DNA of 64,000 bases from Hamadaea tsunoensis DSM 44101 (GCF_000428945.1 NZ_AUAX01000005.1:1-64000), one strand, 5' to 3'. Positions 44,713-54,058 are shown, numbered from the stretch's first letter. Translations and numbers: made by a program. The notes: generated by a model not told the origin, from the letters alone.

Positions 44713-45600
44713 TCAGAGCACCTTCGTGTACAGGAAGAAGACCCGCTCGATGAACGCCCCGGCCGCCCGCGCGTAGAACGGGACCGGTCCGACCCAGCCT
44801 ATCTGGCCCTTCGTGAACCCGGCCTTGGCCTGGTCGCGCAGGCAGCGCCGGAGCAGAACCGTGCCGAGCCCGAGGCCCTTGCCCTCCGCCTTCGTACCCA
44901 TCGGGCCGAACCAGCTGGGACGCGTACAGCCCCAGGCGGCGAAGGCGATGGGGGACCCGTCCCGCAGCGCGATGTGCACCTGCTCGGCGGTGGTGATCTC
45001 GTCGGCCCAGTGGCCGCCCCACTCCTGCGCCACGATCGGGCGCAGCCGGGCGATGTCGTCGGCGTCGGCGGCCTTGATGTGCACACCCTGCTCGGCCAGG
45101 GCCGCCTCGGCGTCCGCGGTGTCGGTGAGCGCCAGGGAGCCCGGCGTCAGGTCGACCGACATGTTCCAGGCTGTCTGCTCATGCGCGTACCCGAGCTTGG
45201 TGACGGCGCAGACGGCGGGCGTGTAGCGGACGTCGATGCCGGGGAACGCGTACTGCGGGGGGTTGCCGGCGATCCGCACGCGGGTGCAGCCGAACTCGCG
45301 CAACGCCTGCTCACCCGCCGCGATCAGGCGCGAGCCGAGGCCGCGCCCGCGGCACTCCGGGTCCACCACGACCAGGTCCAGGTGCCCCACCTGCGGGTCC
45401 GCGTTGTCCACGGCCACGAACACCACGCCCGTCACGGCCGCGCCGTCCCACTCCACGAATCCGGCCGTACGCCGAGAGCCGTCCTCGTTCGGCCGCAGGA
45501 TCTCGGCGATGGCGTCGGCCTCGACGGCGTCCTCGGGCAGCAGGCTGCGCCGCAGCAGGTCGACGACGGCGGGGTGATGATCGATCGCGAACCGCTCCAT
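44713..45600 (-). CDS. GNAT-family N-acetyltransferase, two-domain
   Basis: The 295-residue cytosolic protein contains two GNAT-like halves. VGHLDLVVVDPECRGRGLGS (acetyl-CoA loop CRGRGLG) lies near residue 90. A second half near residues 190-280 ends GTKAEGKGLGLGTVLLRRCL and QIGWVGPVPFYARAAGAF. ATG 45600 (MERFAIDHHPAVVDLL) was chosen; upstream codons to 45642 lack a ribosome site and look like leader. The substrate is unknown. Its start is divergent from the FAD-linked oxidase gene. Confidence 0.85.
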   Translation of the reverse strand: MERFAIDHHPAVVDLLRRSLLPEDAVEADAIAEILRPNEDGSRRTAGFVEWDGAAVTGVVFVAVDNADPQVGHLDLVVVDPECRGRGLGSRLIAAGEQALREFGCTRVRIAGNPPQYAFPGIDVRYTPAVCAVTKLGYAHEQTAWNMSVDLTPGSLALTDTADAEAALAEQGVHIKAADADDIARLRPIVAQEWGGHWADEITTAEQVHIALRDGSPIAFAAWGCTRPSWFGPMGTKAEGKGLGLGTVLLRRCLRDQAKAGFTKGQIGWVGPVPFYARAAGAFIERVFFLYTKVL

Positions 45601-45657
45601 GAGCCAGACACTAGCTCGATGATGTGAAGCCGTTACGGGCATACGCCCCGCTGTGAG

Positions 45658-47079
45658 ATGTCACAACTTCGCGTGGACAGTAGATTCGGCGGTGTGGGCG
45701 TCGTAGATCATTTGCGGGCGCAGCTGCCCGCGGATCGGGTCATCACCGATCCCGACCTGCTGGAGAACCATCGCCGCGACGAAGCGGACCTGGTGGCGGA
45801 CGGGTTGCCGCTCGTGCTCGTGCGGCCGCGCAGCACCGCCGAGGTCGCCACGGCCGTACGCGTAGCGGCCGAACACGGCGTACCGGTGGTGCCGCAGGGT
45901 GCGCGTACGGGGCTGGCGGGCGGTGCCAACGCGGTCGACGGCTGCCTGGTGCTCAGCCTGCAGCGGATGGACCGGATCCTGAAGATCGACCCGGTCAACC
46001 GGATCGCCGTCGTGCAGCCCGGTGTCGTCAACGCCGACCTCGGCCGGGCGGTACGCGAGCACGGCCTCTTCTATCCGCCGGACCCTGGCTCGTTCGAGAC
46101 CTCGACGATCGGCGGCAACACGGCCACCAACGCGGGCGGCATGTGCTGCGTCAAGTACGGCGTGACCACCGGTTACGTCATCGGCCTGGAGGTCGTGCTG
46201 GCCGACGGCGAGGTGCTGCGGACCGGCCGGCGTACGCCCAAGGGGGTCGCCGGATACGACCTGACCAGCCTGTTCGTCGGCTCGGAGGGAACCCTCGGGA
46301 TCATCACGGAGATCACCGTGGCCCTGCGGCCGGCACCCGAACCGGCGCTGAGCCTGGTCGCCGTGTTCCCGACGACGGCGACGGCCGGCGCGGCGGTGAA
46401 CGAGATCATGGCGAGCGGCGCCGCGCCCAGCCTGCTCGAACTGCTGGACGACGTGCATCTGCGGGCGATCGAGGCGTACCGGCCGATGGGTCTGGACACG
46501 AACGCGGCCGCGATCCTGCTCGCCGCGGCCGACACCGGTGCCCGCGCGGCCGCGGACCTGGCGGCGATCGAGGAACTGGCCCGGGCCAGCGGCGCGACCG
46601 AGGTCTACACGGCGACCGACGCGGAGGAGGCCGCGGCGCTGCTGGCGGCGCGGCGGCTGGCCCACCCGGCGATGGAGCACCTGGCCCACGGCCTGTACGC
46701 GCAGGGCGGCCTGATCCTCGACGACATCGCGGTACCGAGGTCGGCCCTGGCCGAACTGCTGGACGGCATCGCGGCGACGGCGGCGAAGCACGGCGTGGTC
46801 GTCGGGGTCGTGGGCCACGCCGGCGACGGCAACCTGCACCCCAACATCGTCGTGGACCGCGCCGACCCGGAGAGCGTCCGCAAGGGACACCTGGTCTTCG
46901 ACGAGATCATGGAGTTGGGGCTCTCGCTCGGCGGCACCTGCACCGGCGAGCACGGGGTCGGCCTGCTCAAGCGCGGCTGGCTGGAGACCGAGGCCGGGCC
47001 GGTGGGGATGCGGGTGCAGCGCGCGATCAAGGCCGCGCTCGACCCGACCGGCCTGCTCAACCCGGGCAAGGTCCTCTAA
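45658..47079 (+). CDS. FAD-linked oxidase, glycolate oxidase/D-lactate dehydrogenase type
   Basis: The 473-residue flavoprotein has an FAD-binding_4 domain (LVLVRPRSTAEVATAVRVAA, VPVVPQGARTGLAGGANA, PPDPGSFETSTIGGNTATNA, GVAGYDLTSLFVGSEGTLGI). An FAD-oxidase_C domain follows with VGHAGDGNLHPNIV and GGTCTGEHGVGLLKRGWL. These are hallmarks of GlcD/Dld enzymes that oxidise 2-hydroxy acids such as glycolate or D-lactate. GlcE and GlcF subunits are not adjacent, which favours a single-subunit D-2-hydroxyacid dehydrogenase. ATG 45658 was taken; a GTG at 45694 would also keep the fold. It is convergent with glpD across repeat E2. Confidence 0.9.
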   Translation: MSQLRVDSRFGGVGVVDHLRAQLPADRVITDPDLLENHRRDEADLVADGLPLVLVRPRSTAEVATAVRVAAEHGVPVVPQGARTGLAGGANAVDGCLVLSLQRMDRILKIDPVNRIAVVQPGVVNADLGRAVREHGLFYPPDPGSFETSTIGGNTATNAGGMCCVKYGVTTGYVIGLEVVLADGEVLRTGRRTPKGVAGYDLTSLFVGSEGTLGIITEITVALRPAPEPALSLVAVFPTTATAGAAVNEIMASGAAPSLLELLDDVHLRAIEAYRPMGLDTNAAAILLAAADTGARAAADLAAIEELARASGATEVYTATDAEEAAALLAARRLAHPAMEHLAHGLYAQGGLILDDIAVPRSALAELLDGIAATAAKHGVVVGVVGHAGDGNLHPNIVVDRADPESVRKGHLVFDEIMELGLSLGGTCTGEHGVGLLKRGWLETEAGPVGMRVQRAIKAALDPTGLLNPGKVL

Positions 47080-47135
47080 CCCGCCCTCGCCCCCGCTCCC
47101 GCCCGCCCGCGCCGGCTTGCCGCCGGCGTCGCCTT

Positions 47136-47217
47136 CAAGATCTGGTTTGGATCAGGGAAATCATCCGAATCATGGGCCAAGATTCGGGTGACAACCGTGA
47201 TCCGAACCAGATCTTGG
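47136..47217. repeat. Palindromic repeat family E, copy 2
   Basis: Outer arms starting CAAGATCTGG (47136-47154) and ending CCAGATCTTG (47198-47216) pair at 18 of 19 positions; the inner arms TCATCCGAATC and GATTCGGGTGA nearly pair. Compared with copy 1 the outer arms changed from CCCG/CGGG to CTGG/CCAG on both sides, a compensatory change. It lies between the convergent oxidase and glpD genes. Confidence 0.85.
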
Positions 47218-47234
47218 AACGACGGGCCATGGGG

Positions 47235-48971
47235 CTAGGCGAGGCGGGCGGCCTCGGCCGTGATGTCGTCGGGCATCGTCTGCGACAGCCGCTCCGCGGC
47301 GACCCGATGCTCGTAGCCCTCGATCTCGCGGGCGACGCGTACCGGGTCCCAGCCGAGGACGGCTGCCATGATCTCCGCGGCGTGCCGGGCGGACTCCGCA
47401 CCCCGGTGCGCCGTCTCGATCGAGATCCGCGTACGCCGGGTCAGCACGTCGTCGAGGTGCAGCACGCCCTCGGCCGCGGCCGCGTACGCGACTTCGGCCG
47501 CCAGGTACTCGGGGGCGCCGTCCAGCTGGCGGCCCAGCGCCGGATCCTGGTCGATGAGGTGCAGGACGTCGGTCGTGAGGGTGCCGTAGCGCTCCAGGAG
47601 ATGCTCGACGGCACCGACCGACAGCCGGCCGCCGGGACGCCGGGCCAGTTCAGCGCGTCGGCGCCACATGGCCGCGTACCCGTCGGCGCCCAGGAGCGGC
47701 AGCCGGTCCGTGCTCGACCGGCGGACGGAACCGAGCCGGCGGGCGGCCCGGTCGACCACGTCCGCGGCCATCACCCGGTAGGTCGTCAGCTTGCCCCCGG
47801 CCACCAGGAACAGGCCGAGCATCGGCTCGACGACGGCGTGCTCCCGGCTCAGGGCGGAGGTCGACTCCTCCTCGCCGGAGAGCAGGGGGCGCAGGCCGGC
47901 GTACACGCCTTCGATGTCGGACCTGGTCAGCGGCCGGTCCAGCACCTTGTTGACCTCGGACAGCAGGTAGTCGATGTCGCGCGCGCTCGCGGCCGGATGC
48001 GCCCGGTCGAGCATCCAGTCCGTGTCGGTGGTGCCGATGAGCCAGTGCCCGCCCCACGGGATCACGAAGAGCACACTGGACGCCGTACGCAGGATCAACC
48101 CGACGTCACCCGTCATCGCCGACCGGGGCACGACGAGGTGGATGCCCTTCGACGCGCGTACGCGCAGACCGGGCCGGGCGTCCGGGAGCAGGCCGGTGAT
48201 GTCGTTGCTCCACACGCCGGTGGCCGCGATGACGGTCTTCGCCCGGATCGTCAGCTCGCCGAAGTCCTCCGCGATCGCGGTGACGCCGGTGACCTGCCGC
48301 GCCTGGCGGGTGAGTCCCGTCGCGCGTACGCCGGTGCCGACGGCCGCCCCCAGACTCGCCGCCGTACGCACGAGCGACACCACGAGCCGGGCGTCATCGA
48401 CCTGGCCGTCGTAGTACCGGATGGCACCGACCGCGGCGTCCGGCCGCAGCGACGGGAACAGCTGGTGGGCGCCGCGCTGCGTCAGATGACGATGGGCGGG
48501 CATGCCGCGGCCCGACGGTCCCCCTTGGACGGTCGAGGCGAAGGCGTCGTAGAGCGCCACCCCGGCGCCGTAGTAGACCCGGTTCCAGGCGCGCTTCCAG
48601 CCGGAGTCACCCGGCAGGGGGACCAGGAACGGAACCGGGCGGACGAGATGGGGCGCCAGCCGGGTCGCGAGCAGGCCGCGCTCCCGCAAGGCCTCGTGGA
48701 CCAGGTGGAACTCCAGCTGCTCCAGGTAGCGCAGGCCACCGTGGACAAGCTTGCTGGACCGGGAGGAGGTGCCGCTGGCCAGATCACGGGCCTCGATCAA
48801 GGCGACGGACAGGCCGCGCGCGGCGGCGTCCAGCGCGGCCCCCGCACCGGTCACACCACCGCCGATGACCAGCACGTCGAACTCTTCCGAGGCCAGCCGG
48901 CGCAGGTCGTCGGCGCGGCGCCCGGGTGTCAGGGCGCCGGCGTCGTTACGGGAGACACCACGGTCGCGCAC
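47235..48971 (-). CDS. glpD: Glycerol-3-phosphate dehydrogenase, FAD-dependent
   Basis: The 578-residue membrane-associated flavoenzyme oxidises sn-glycerol 3-phosphate to dihydroxyacetone phosphate and passes electrons to quinone. The FAD fold begins DVLVIGGGVTGAGAALDAA. It is followed by ASGTSSRSSKLVHGGLRYLE, SKGIHLVVPRS and WLIGTTDTDW, then YAGLRPLL, and VAGGKLTTYRVMA, all GlpD-type. A C-terminal domain of about 120 residues is present. It starts at GTG 48971, only 23 bases from the divergent subtilisin gene. No glpF or glpK is adjacent. Confidence 0.94.
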   Translation of the reverse strand: MRDRGVSRNDAGALTPGRRADDLRRLASEEFDVLVIGGGVTGAGAALDAAARGLSVALIEARDLASGTSSRSSKLVHGGLRYLEQLEFHLVHEALRERGLLATRLAPHLVRPVPFLVPLPGDSGWKRAWNRVYYGAGVALYDAFASTVQGGPSGRGMPAHRHLTQRGAHQLFPSLRPDAAVGAIRYYDGQVDDARLVVSLVRTAASLGAAVGTGVRATGLTRQARQVTGVTAIAEDFGELTIRAKTVIAATGVWSNDITGLLPDARPGLRVRASKGIHLVVPRSAMTGDVGLILRTASSVLFVIPWGGHWLIGTTDTDWMLDRAHPAASARDIDYLLSEVNKVLDRPLTRSDIEGVYAGLRPLLSGEEESTSALSREHAVVEPMLGLFLVAGGKLTTYRVMAADVVDRAARRLGSVRRSSTDRLPLLGADGYAAMWRRRAELARRPGGRLSVGAVEHLLERYGTLTTDVLHLIDQDPALGRQLDGAPEYLAAEVAYAAAAEGVLHLDDVLTRRTRISIETAHRGAESARHAAEIMAAVLGWDPVRVAREIEGYEHRVAAERLSQTMPDDITAEAARLA

Positions 48972-48994
48972 CCTTGAAAGAGTAACGTGCGATC

Positions 48995-51433
48995 ATGGCC
49001 GATCAGTCGCCTTCCGAGCCGTGGTCCGCGCCACCTCCTTCCTCCCCCCTGTGGCATCCGCCCGGTCTTCCCGCCGCCCCGAGCCACGTCGTCGGCGGCC
49101 GGGACGGCACCTTCCGCCCGGGCGGCCCGGCGATCTTCGGCGCGATCGTCGTCGGTCTGCTGGTCCTGGTCTGCGGCGGGGCCTTCGTGCAGGCGGCCGG
49201 CTGGCTGACCGGGCAGACCCTGCTGGAGCTCGATCTGCCCCAGCCGCCGTGGGTGTGGCCGCTGTACGCGGTCGGCGTCGCCCTCTTCGGCGCCCTGCCC
49301 GCGCTGCTGCTGATGCTGATCCCCCGCGCGTACGCCGTGCGCGAAGCCGGGCGGGCCTGGTTCTTCGCGTCGGTCTTCGCGATCCTGGCCTGCCTGCTGC
49401 GCGCGATCCCGATCGAGTTCAACGAGGCCTATCTCGGCGGCACCGCGGCCGTGGCCGCCGTGCTGGCCGTGCTGCTGCGGCGTACGCAGCCGGACTTCCC
49501 GCAACGCCGGTCGCCGGCCGCGGTGCCGCTCGCCGTGCTGGCCGGTGCGGTCGTCCTCGTGCCGTGGCTGGTGCTCGGCGCGCTGGGCGGCGTCCTGGAG
49601 ACGGTCCTCGCCGTCCTCGCGGCCGCCGCCGTCGGCTGGCTCGCCTCGTCGATCCTGGACGGCCGCTTCTGGCTGCCCTTCGCCGTGGGCGGCCGCACGC
49701 GGCTGGTCCTGCTCGGCGGCCTGGTGGCCGGGATCGCGCTCGCTCTGGTCGCGTCGGGGACCGGCGCCTCGGGCACGCAGCTGCTCGCGTTCGCCGCCGT
49801 GCCGCCGCTCGGCTTCGCGGCCGCCGCGCTGGCCCCGGGTTCGCGCGCGGCCGTCGGCTGGCTGACCGGCCTCGCGGTCCTCGGCCCGCTCGCCTTCAGC
49901 GATCCCGACGAGATCTCGCTGTTCCTGCTCGGCGGCGACATTCCCTACTGGCTGACCATCGCCGCCGTGTCCGCGCTGGTCCTGGCTTTGATCATTTCTC
50001 TCGTGTACGTGTTCACGCTCCCCGCGAAGCTCGTTGCGGGCGGCATCGGCGTACCCGATGTGGGGTTCCGGCCCGCCCGACGGGGTCTGGCAGCGGCGCT
50101 CGCCCTCGTCGCGCTGGCCGGCGGCGGCACCGCGTACGCCCTGGCCGGCCAGCCCGGATTCCACGGCGAGCGGCTGTTCGTGGTGATGAAGCAGCAGGCG
50201 CCGCTGAGCGGGCTGCCGCTGACGACGGGGTCCGGGCCCGGGCGTACCGAGCGGGTGTCGGCGGTCTACCACCGGCTGGTCGACTTCGCGAACAGCACCC
50301 AGGCCGATCTGCGCAAGCAGCTGGACCGGTTCCACCTGACCTACACGCCCTACTACCTGGTCAACGGCATCGCCGTGGACGGCGGCCCGGAGATCCGCGC
50401 GTGGCTGTCCCGCCGCGACGACGTGGACCGCGTACTGCTGGATCCCGTCCTGCGCCCGCTGCCGGCGCCGCTCCCGGTGGACCACGGCGACCTGCCCAGG
50501 CCCACCGGTACGCAGTGGAACATCGCCATGGTCGGCGCCCCGCAGGCCTGGCAGGACGGGGTGACCGGGCAGGGCATCACGGTCGGCACCTCGGACTCCG
50601 GTGTGGACGGCCGGCACGAGGCCCTGGCGTCCGGTTTCCGCGGCGGCGACGACTCCTGGTACGACCCGTGGGAGGACTCGACCTTCCCCCAGGACCACAA
50701 CGGCCACGGTACGCACACGATCGCCACGGCGGTCGGCCGCGGCGGGATCGGGGTGGCTCCCGGCGCCCAGTGGGTCGGCTGTGTCAACCTCGACCGGAAC
50801 ATGGGCAGTCCCAGCTACTACCTCGACTGCCTCCAGTTCATGCTGGCGCCTTTCCCCCATGGCGGCGACGCGTTCACCGACGGCCGGCCCGACCGGGCGC
50901 CGAACATTCTGACCAACTCGTGGGGCTGCCCCGAGCTGGAGGGCTGCGACGCCCGCTCGCTGGAACCGGCGATCGACGCGCTGGCCGCGGCCGGGATCGC
51001 GGTCGTCGTGGCGGCCGGGAACAGCGGCCCGCGCTGTGACAGCATCACCGACCCGCCCGCTCCGTACCGGTCGGCGATCACGGTGGCGGCGGTCAACCGG
51101 GACAAGAAGGTCGCGAGCTTCTCCAGTCGTGGCGCGGCCGGCTCCGGGAAACCGGACGTCGCCGCGCCCGGGGAGGGCGTCGTCTCCGCCTTCCCCGGCG
51201 ACACGTACGCCGAGCTGGACGGCACCTCGATGGCGACGCCGCACGTGGCGGGGCTGATCGCGCTGCTGTGGTCGAAGGACCCGGCGCTCATCGGCGACCT
51301 CGACGGCACCCGGCGGCGGCTCGCCGCGACGGCCGTCCCCGTGACCGGCACCGACACCACCGACGCGATCGGCACCGACTGCGCGAACGTACGCCAGGCG
51401 GCCGGCGCGGGGATCGTCCGCTATGGGCCCTGA
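48995..51433 (+). CDS. Polytopic membrane protein fused to a subtilisin-like (S8) protease
   Basis: The 812-residue protein has an N-terminal half with about ten or eleven predicted membrane helices (for example IFGAIVVGLLVLVCGGAF, LYAVGVALFGALPALLLML, LTIAAVSALVLALIISLVY, LAAALALVALAGGGTAYAL) up to about residue 390. A roughly 120-residue prodomain-like stretch follows. The S8 catalytic domain comes last: the aspartate is in GTSDSGVDGRHE (about Asp534), the histidine in NGHGTHT (about His571), the oxyanion asparagine region in VAAGNSGPR and the serine in LDGTSMATPHVAG (about Ser745). An odd helix count would put the protease outside; the count is uncertain. Secreted subtilisins usually have one signal peptide, so this long membrane half is unusual. 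It overlaps the convergent FUSC gene by 13 bases. Confidence 0.87.
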   Translation: MADQSPSEPWSAPPPSSPLWHPPGLPAAPSHVVGGRDGTFRPGGPAIFGAIVVGLLVLVCGGAFVQAAGWLTGQTLLELDLPQPPWVWPLYAVGVALFGALPALLLMLIPRAYAVREAGRAWFFASVFAILACLLRAIPIEFNEAYLGGTAAVAAVLAVLLRRTQPDFPQRRSPAAVPLAVLAGAVVLVPWLVLGALGGVLETVLAVLAAAAVGWLASSILDGRFWLPFAVGGRTRLVLLGGLVAGIALALVASGTGASGTQLLAFAAVPPLGFAAAALAPGSRAAVGWLTGLAVLGPLAFSDPDEISLFLLGGDIPYWLTIAAVSALVLALIISLVYVFTLPAKLVAGGIGVPDVGFRPARRGLAAALALVALAGGGTAYALAGQPGFHGERLFVVMKQQAPLSGLPLTTGSGPGRTERVSAVYHRLVDFANSTQADLRKQLDRFHLTYTPYYLVNGIAVDGGPEIRAWLSRRDDVDRVLLDPVLRPLPAPLPVDHGDLPRPTGTQWNIAMVGAPQAWQDGVTGQGITVGTSDSGVDGRHEALASGFRGGDDSWYDPWEDSTFPQDHNGHGTHTIATAVGRGGIGVAPGAQWVGCVNLDRNMGSPSYYLDCLQFMLAPFPHGGDAFTDGRPDRAPNILTNSWGCPELEGCDARSLEPAIDALAAAGIAVVVAAGNSGPRCDSITDPPAPYRSAITVAAVNRDKKVASFSSRGAAGSGKPDVAAPGEGVVSAFPGDTYAELDGTSMATPHVAGLIALLWSKDPALIGDLDGTRRRLAATAVPVTGTDTTDAIGTDCANVRQAAGAGIVRYGP

Positions 51434-52539
51434 GCGTTCGGGGCGGGTTCGGCCTTCGCGACCGCGCGGCGTACCAGGCGTTCGGCGTCGCGCTGGTCGA
51501 CTCCGGCCGCCCGGAGCAGGTCGGTGGCCATCGATCTGACCTGGGCCACCACGACGCTCCCCGAGAACCCGAGCCCCGTGCGGTACGCCTCCGACGCGCT
51601 GCTGACGGCGCGTACCGCAGCGGCTCGGGTGGCCTCGGGATCCTGCTCGTCGGCGTACTCCCGGGGCAGCCATCCGGTGGCGTCGGCGAGGGAGCGGACG
51701 GCGGCGATCAGGCTCTCGGGGGCGTCCTCCTCGTCCAGGATCATCGACTTCGTACGCCGAGCCAGGACGCGGGCGTTGCGGATGCTCGGGACGAGGTGGT
51801 CGTAGCCGTCTACGTACGCGGCGAGCGGGCCGCGTTTGCCCCAGCGCAGCGGGGCGAGGGTGGAGATCTCGCGGGCGGCGACGATCGCGTCCTTCATGGC
51901 GGTCAGGTGCTGCTCGGCGTCCTTGAGGTCGTCGAGGCCGGCCTGGGCCAGGTCCGCGTCGCGCAGGTCGAGCGCCTCGGCGACCTTGCTCAGCCCGGTC
52001 GACATCTCGGCGAGCAGCGGCCCGGCCGCGTTGGAGACGACGGTCAGCGGGTTGAGCGGCAGCAGCAGCGCCATCACGCCGAGGCCGACCGACCCGCCGA
52101 CCACCGCGTCCACGAACCGGCTGAACAGGTAGTCGCCGCTGCTCGGAATGATCGTGGCGACCAGGATGCCGGCCGAGGCCGACTGCATCAGCAGCGCGGG
52201 GGAGCCGCCCGCGAACACGGCGACCAGGATCGCGATGAAGACGACGAGCGAGACCTGCCACGACCCGCGCCCGACCACCACGATGAACGCCTCGCCGAGC
52301 GCGATGCCGACCGCGTTGCCGGCCACGATCTCGACCGCCCGGCGCAGCCGCTGCCCGACGCTCACGGCCAGCACCGAGACGGCCGAGATCGGCGCGAAGT
52401 AGGGCTGGTGATGGCCGAGCAGGTTGAACGCGATGAACCAGGCGAGGCCGGCGGCCAGCGCGGCCTGAGCGGCGAGGGCGAGACTCGCGCGGACGCGCCT
52501 CGACCTCGCGGTCAGCTCGGTCCGCACGATCTGGTTCAT
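51421..52539 (-). CDS. FUSC/aromatic-acid-exporter-like membrane protein
   Basis: The 372-residue protein has about six N-terminal membrane helices (ALAAQAALAAGLAWFIAFNL, AVSVLAVSVGQRLRRAVEIV, SLVVFIAILVAVFAGG, VVGGSVGLGVMALLLPLNPL) and a cytosolic helical second half (LAGLSKVAEALD-like heptads, ARVLARRTKSMI). This half-size layout with HHQPYFAPISAVSVLAVS matches FUSC/aromatic acid exporter proteins. ATG 52539 (MNQIVRTELTARSRRV) was chosen; the ORF extension to 52608 is made of the repeat E3 sequence. The exported substrate is unknown. The gene is convergent with the subtilisin fusion. Confidence 0.87.
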   Translation of the reverse strand: MNQIVRTELTARSRRVRASLALAAQAALAAGLAWFIAFNLLGHHQPYFAPISAVSVLAVSVGQRLRRAVEIVAGNAVGIALGEAFIVVVGRGSWQVSLVVFIAILVAVFAGGSPALLMQSASAGILVATIIPSSGDYLFSRFVDAVVGGSVGLGVMALLLPLNPLTVVSNAAGPLLAEMSTGLSKVAEALDLRDADLAQAGLDDLKDAEQHLTAMKDAIVAAREISTLAPLRWGKRGPLAAYVDGYDHLVPSIRNARVLARRTKSMILDEEDAPESLIAAVRSLADATGWLPREYADEQDPEATRAAAVRAVSSASEAYRTGLGFSGSVVVAQVRSMATDLLRAAGVDQRDAERLVRRAVAKAEPAPNAQGP

Positions 52540-52563
52540 CCCTATGATTCTGTGCGGCCCAAC

Positions 52564-52640
52564 CATGATCACGTTTGGATCAGGGAAATCACCCGAATCT
52601 TGGTCCAAGATTACGTGCGTTTCCCTGATCCAAACCGGAT
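52564..52640. repeat. Palindromic repeat family E, variant copy 3
   Basis: TTTGGATCAGGGAAA (52574-52588) and TTTCCCTGATCCAAA (52620-52634) pair perfectly over 15 bp, and the middle again has TCACCCGAATCTTGG ... CCAAGATT. The order of modules differs from copies 1 and 2, so it is a rearranged member. It lies between two genes transcribed in the same (minus) direction, the only copy outside a convergent gap. Confidence 0.78.
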
Positions 52641-52669
52641 CAAGCCGACGCCCGGCGCGAGGGCGGCGG

Positions 52670-54049
52670 TCAGACGGCGCAGCCGGGGGTGACGGGGGCG
52701 GCCGACGGAGCTGCGAGGACCACCGAGCGCAGGGCCGTCAGGAACGCGTCCACGTCGGCGACGGTCGTGCCGAGGCCGATCGAGGCGCGTACCGCGGTGG
52801 CCGGCGCGCTCGCCCAGCCCTCCCGCTGCGCGGTCTCCTTCAGCAGACGCCGGGCCAGCGGATGCGCGCAGAACAGCCCGTCGCGTACGCCGATGTCGTG
52901 CCGGGCCAGCCCGGCCGCGATCTCCGCCGACTCCCGCCCGGCCACGGCGAACGCCACGATCCCCACCCGGGGCGCGGCCTCGTCGAAGATCCGCAGCTCG
53001 GCGACGCCCGGGATCTCCGCGATGCCGTACCGCAGGTGGGCGAGCAGCGCCTGCTCGGTCGCCTCCAGCGCGGTCCGGTCGGCCGCCTCGATCGCCTCGC
53101 AGACGGCCGCCAGGGCGACCGCGCCGAGCAGGTTCGGCGTACCGGCCTCGTGGCGGGCCGGGCCGGAGGCCCACTGGATGTCATGCGTGGCGTCGCCCAC
53201 CCGGGCACTCGCACCCCCGCCGGCCAGGTACGGGTCGGCCGCGTCCAGCCAATCCGACCGTCCCACGAGGACACCGGCGCCGAACGGGGCGTACAGCTTG
53301 TGCCCGGAGAGCGCCAGGTAGTCCACGCCCAGGTCGTCGAGGTCCACCGGCACGTGCGGGGCCAGCTGCGCCGCGTCCAGCGCGATCCGCGCCCCGTGCC
53401 GCCGGGCCACCTGCGCCAGCTTGCGCACCGGCCACAGCTCGCCGGTCACGTTCGTCGCCCCGGTCACGCTGACCAGGATCGGGCTGTCGGGCGCGAGCCG
53501 GCGTACCTCGCGCAGCGCCGCGGCCAGCGCCCGGACCGCCGCGCCGGCGGAGTCCGGCACCGGCAGGCGTACCGAGCGGGGCCAGGGCAGCAGGTTCGCG
53601 TGGTGCTCACCGGCGAAGGTCACGACCGTCGCGTCCGCCGGCACCACGTGGGCGAGCAGGTTCAGCGCGTCGGTGGTGTTGCGCGTGAAGATCACATGAT
53701 CGTCGGCCCGGGCCCCCACGAAGTCGCCCACCGTCTGCCGCGCCCGCTCATAGGCCAGCGTGCAGCGCTGCGACAAGGCGCCGGCGCCACGGTGGACACT
53801 CGCGTACCAGGGCAGGATCGCGTTCACCGCGTCGCTCGCGGCCCGCGCGCACGGCGCGGTCGCCGCGTAGTCCAGGTTCACCTGCCCGGGTACGCCGTGC
53901 ACAGCGATCTGGTCCGGCCAGCCGAACCCGAACTCGGGGGACTCGACCGAAGCGAAGTCGGCGGAGGTGAAGTCGACCGAAGCGAGGTCGGCGGTGGTGT
54001 CGGCGGGCTTCTCGAAGGCGCTACAGGGCGTGTCGAGGACAGCGGTCAT
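52670..54049 (-). CDS. Class V aminotransferase/cysteine desulfurase-like PLP enzyme
   Basis: The 459-residue protein has the class V fold: VNLDYAATAPCARAASDAV at the start of the domain, FTRNTTDALNLLAHVVP, SVTGATNVTGELWPVRKL, the aspartate-alanine site IALDAAQLAPHVPVDLDDLG and the PLP lysine in YLALSGHKLYAPFGAGVLVG. C-terminal EAGTPNLLGAVALAAVCEA follows. It resembles SufS/NifS cysteine desulfurases, but no Fe-S genes adjoin it. The SAM-IV riboswitch in front argues for a role in methionine/cysteine sulfur metabolism. ATG 54049 follows GGGAGGG inside a hairpin. Its N-terminal 45 residues are an unusual Ala/Ser/Asp stretch containing a tandem 30-base DNA repeat (53943-54002). Confidence 0.88.
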   Translation of the reverse strand: MTAVLDTPCSAFEKPADTTADLASVDFTSADFASVESPEFGFGWPDQIAVHGVPGQVNLDYAATAPCARAASDAVNAILPWYASVHRGAGALSQRCTLAYERARQTVGDFVGARADDHVIFTRNTTDALNLLAHVVPADATVVTFAGEHHANLLPWPRSVRLPVPDSAGAAVRALAAALREVRRLAPDSPILVSVTGATNVTGELWPVRKLAQVARRHGARIALDAAQLAPHVPVDLDDLGVDYLALSGHKLYAPFGAGVLVGRSDWLDAADPYLAGGGASARVGDATHDIQWASGPARHEAGTPNLLGAVALAAVCEAIEAADRTALEATEQALLAHLRYGIAEIPGVAELRIFDEAAPRVGIVAFAVAGRESAEIAAGLARHDIGVRDGLFCAHPLARRLLKETAQREGWASAPATAVRASIGLGTTVADVDAFLTALRSVVLAAPSAAPVTPGCAV

Positions 54050-54058
54050 GGTGAAACC

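Noticed and set aside
46143..48977. 944-codon open frame on the plus strand
   Set aside because: It overlaps the oxidase in another frame and runs antisense through glpD; composition typical of shadow frames.
48929..52261. 1110-codon open frame on the minus strand
   Set aside because: It is antisense to the subtilisin fusion and crosses the FUSC and glpD regions; low-complexity Arg/Gly/Asp content and no motif.
52540..52608. N-terminal extension of the FUSC protein
   Set aside because: The added residues are encoded by repeat E3, and the family-like start is at 52539.
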